Shown: in pieces, positions 4,902 through 6,112 of the stretch
How positions within the stretch are numbered: the stretch's first letter is position 1
Layout: every line of letters starts with the position of its first letter
Assembly: GCA_002329625.1 (NCBI GenBank)
Contig: DCTP01000080.1
Coordinates: 1 to 6,112 of the forward strand
Length of the DNA: 6,112 bases
Reading direction: 5' to 3'
Origin: Leptolinea sp. UBA1437
GTDB lineage: Bacteria; Chloroflexota; Anaerolineae; Anaerolineales; Anaerolineaceae
The notes under the pieces: generated by a model
What the model was told of the DNA's origin: nothing
The model's input: the letters and a program-made list of their open reading frames with translations, nothing else
Database searches by the model: none
Program-made: the position numbers and the translations under genes

Positions 4902-6112
4902 TTGAAAATCGCATTATTCCATTATTCCGCTCCTCCGATCATAGGCGGTGTCGAAAGCGTCATTGCTCACCATGCTCGGTTGATGACAATGAACGGTCAC
5001 CAGGTGACGGTATTTGCCGGACGAGGTGAGACTTTTGACCCCGCCGTTCCAGTAAAAGTTTTTCCCTTGCTGGACTCTAAGAATCCCGAAGCATTGACCG
5101 TAAAATCCGAATTGGACAAAGGTTTGCTTTCTGAGCGGTTCCTTTTCCTATGTGATCAAATTCAAGAGCTGCTAAACAACGAACTTCTAGACTTTGATGT
5201 CCTGATCGCTCATAATGTTACCTCGCTGAATAAAAACCTTCCGTTAACGGCTGCATTGTTTCAAAACTATCGTCAACCGGGATTTCCCCGTCTCATTCGC
5301 TGGCACCACGATCTAGCATGGTCCTCACCCCGTTACAGAAATGAGTTATTTGATGACTATCCCTGGGACCTACTGCGGAAAAAATGGCCGGATACCACCG
5401 ATGTCGTTGTTTCACAAGCGCGCAGACAAGAATTAGCGCAATTGATGGGATTATCAGCGGAAAATATTTCGGTAATTCCTAACGGAGTGGATCTGTTTTC
5501 CTTCTTTAAATTCAACGAACAAACAATCCGTTTGATCCAGACTCTGAATCTCTCGGAAATGGATCCGTTTTTCCTATTACCGGCACGCTTAATCCCTCGA
5601 AAAAATATTGAATTCGCACTGCAAATTATGAAGGCATTTCTCGTAAACAATCCAAATGCCGGGCTATTGATTACCGGACCCGAAGATCCCCACGATCCCG
5701 AAAATGCTCTGTACCGGAAAAAATTAATTCGGATGCGCAATGAAATGGATCTTCAAGACACTGTTCATTTTCTCGCTGATGTTACCGATGATTTTCTGCC
5801 GGATGAAATCATTTCTGATTTTTATCGCTTAGCTGACGCATTGCTTTTCCCGAGTTTCGAAGAAGGTTTCGGCATCCCGTTGATTGAAGCCGGCTTCAGT
5901 AATATTCCTGTTTTTTGTTCTGACATTCCGGTTTTTCATGAGATCGGTGGAGAAAATTTGAACTATTTCGATCCGAAAGGTGATCCGTCCGCTGTCGCAA
6001 AGATGATTGATGATCGTTTGGATTCGGAAATGACTTTTCGCTGGTCAAGAAACGCCAAAAATAATTACAGGTGGGAATCAATTTATCGTTCATTGATCGA
6101 ACCATTAATTAC
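4902..6112 (+). CDS. GT4-type glycosyltransferase (GT-B fold), 3' end cut by the window
   Basis: At least 403 codons are present and the frame is still open at the edge, so the C-terminus is missing, probably only a short part given the usual 380-450 residues. Residues 1-190 form the acceptor-binding half, beginning KIALFHYSAPPIIGGVESV, with the glycine-rich GGVE loop at 15-18 and RWHHD at 133-137. The inter-domain IPNGVD lies at 192-197. The donor half contains ARLIPRKN (R229 and K234, expected to contact the nucleotide-sugar phosphates), LLITGPED (255-262) and the retaining-type EX7E motif E321-GFGIPLI-E329. No signal peptide or membrane helix is visible, so it should act in the cytoplasm, at most membrane-associated. 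It transfers a sugar from a nucleotide sugar with retention of configuration; donor and acceptor cannot be read from the sequence. Surface polysaccharide synthesis or making of a glycosylated small solute are both possible. The TTG start is chosen because the first ATG, at codon 28, would remove the first beta strand and the GGVE loop. Confidence 0.9.
   Translation, partial: MKIALFHYSAPPIIGGVESVIAHHARLMTMNGHQVTVFAGRGETFDPAVPVKVFPLLDSKNPEALTVKSELDKGLLSERFLFLCDQIQELLNNELLDFDVLIAHNVTSLNKNLPLTAALFQNYRQPGFPRLIRWHHDLAWSSPRYRNELFDDYPWDLLRKKWPDTTDVVVSQARRQELAQLMGLSAENISVIPNGVDLFSFFKFNEQTIRLIQTLNLSEMDPFFLLPARLIPRKNIEFALQIMKAFLVNNPNAGLLITGPEDPHDPENALYRKKLIRMRNEMDLQDTVHFLADVTDDFLPDEIISDFYRLADALLFPSFEEGFGIPLIEAGFSNIPVFCSDIPVFHEIGGENLNYFDPKGDPSAVAKMIDDRLDSEMTFRWSRNAKNNYRWESIYRSLIEPLI

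Noticed and set aside
5357..5740. 127-codon minus-strand open frame
   Set aside because: It is a shadow of the glycosyltransferase, whose plus-strand frame carries all the conserved GT4 motifs.

Overview
The window is about 40% GC and carries four substantial genes plus the likely tail of a fifth. Three genes on the minus strand (bases 4293 down to 163) form a signalling cluster, read in this order: a membrane-bound PAS/PAS histidine kinase, a single-domain CheY/Rcp1-type response regulator, and a response regulator that joins a receiver and a PAS domain to an intact HD-GYP domain. HD-GYP domains usually hydrolyse cyclic di-GMP. Divergent from them, on the plus strand, is a GT4-type glycosyltransferase that starts at a TTG codon and runs off the right edge.

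Layout. Bases 1-78 hold the probable last 25 codons of a plus-strand gene, followed by a good intrinsic terminator (89-118). Bases 163-1545 are the REC-PAS-HD-GYP gene. Bases 1546-1992 are the single-domain regulator, whose TGA stop directly abuts the next ATG. Bases 1993-2121 are a 129-base gap with a short direct repeat and a possible internal promoter. Bases 2122-4293 are the kinase. Bases 4294-4901 are a very AT-rich divergent intergenic region with several inverted repeats and no convincing gene. Bases 4902-6112 are the partial glycosyltransferase.

How the parts may work together (inference). The kinase has an N-terminal block of about seven membrane helices and two PAS domains, so it probably senses a membrane or intracellular cue and autophosphorylates at His514. 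It has no receiver of its own. The two downstream regulators, each with an intact phospho-acceptor aspartate, are natural partners. The final output would be a change in cyclic di-GMP level. The divergent glycosyltransferase may belong to a separate surface-glycan or glycoside pathway; nothing in the sequence ties it to the signalling genes beyond the shared intergenic region.

Organism. The sequence fits a bacterium, probably Gram-negative given the HD-GYP and phytochrome-type kinase families. Shine-Dalgarno sequences are used at least in part, the clearest being before the HD-GYP gene. I cannot place it in a phylum. There are no RNA genes, CRISPR arrays, insertion sequences or clear signs of mobility. 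The protein families are familiar ones; the parts least explained are the kinase-regulator-HD-GYP wiring and the structured intergenic region.
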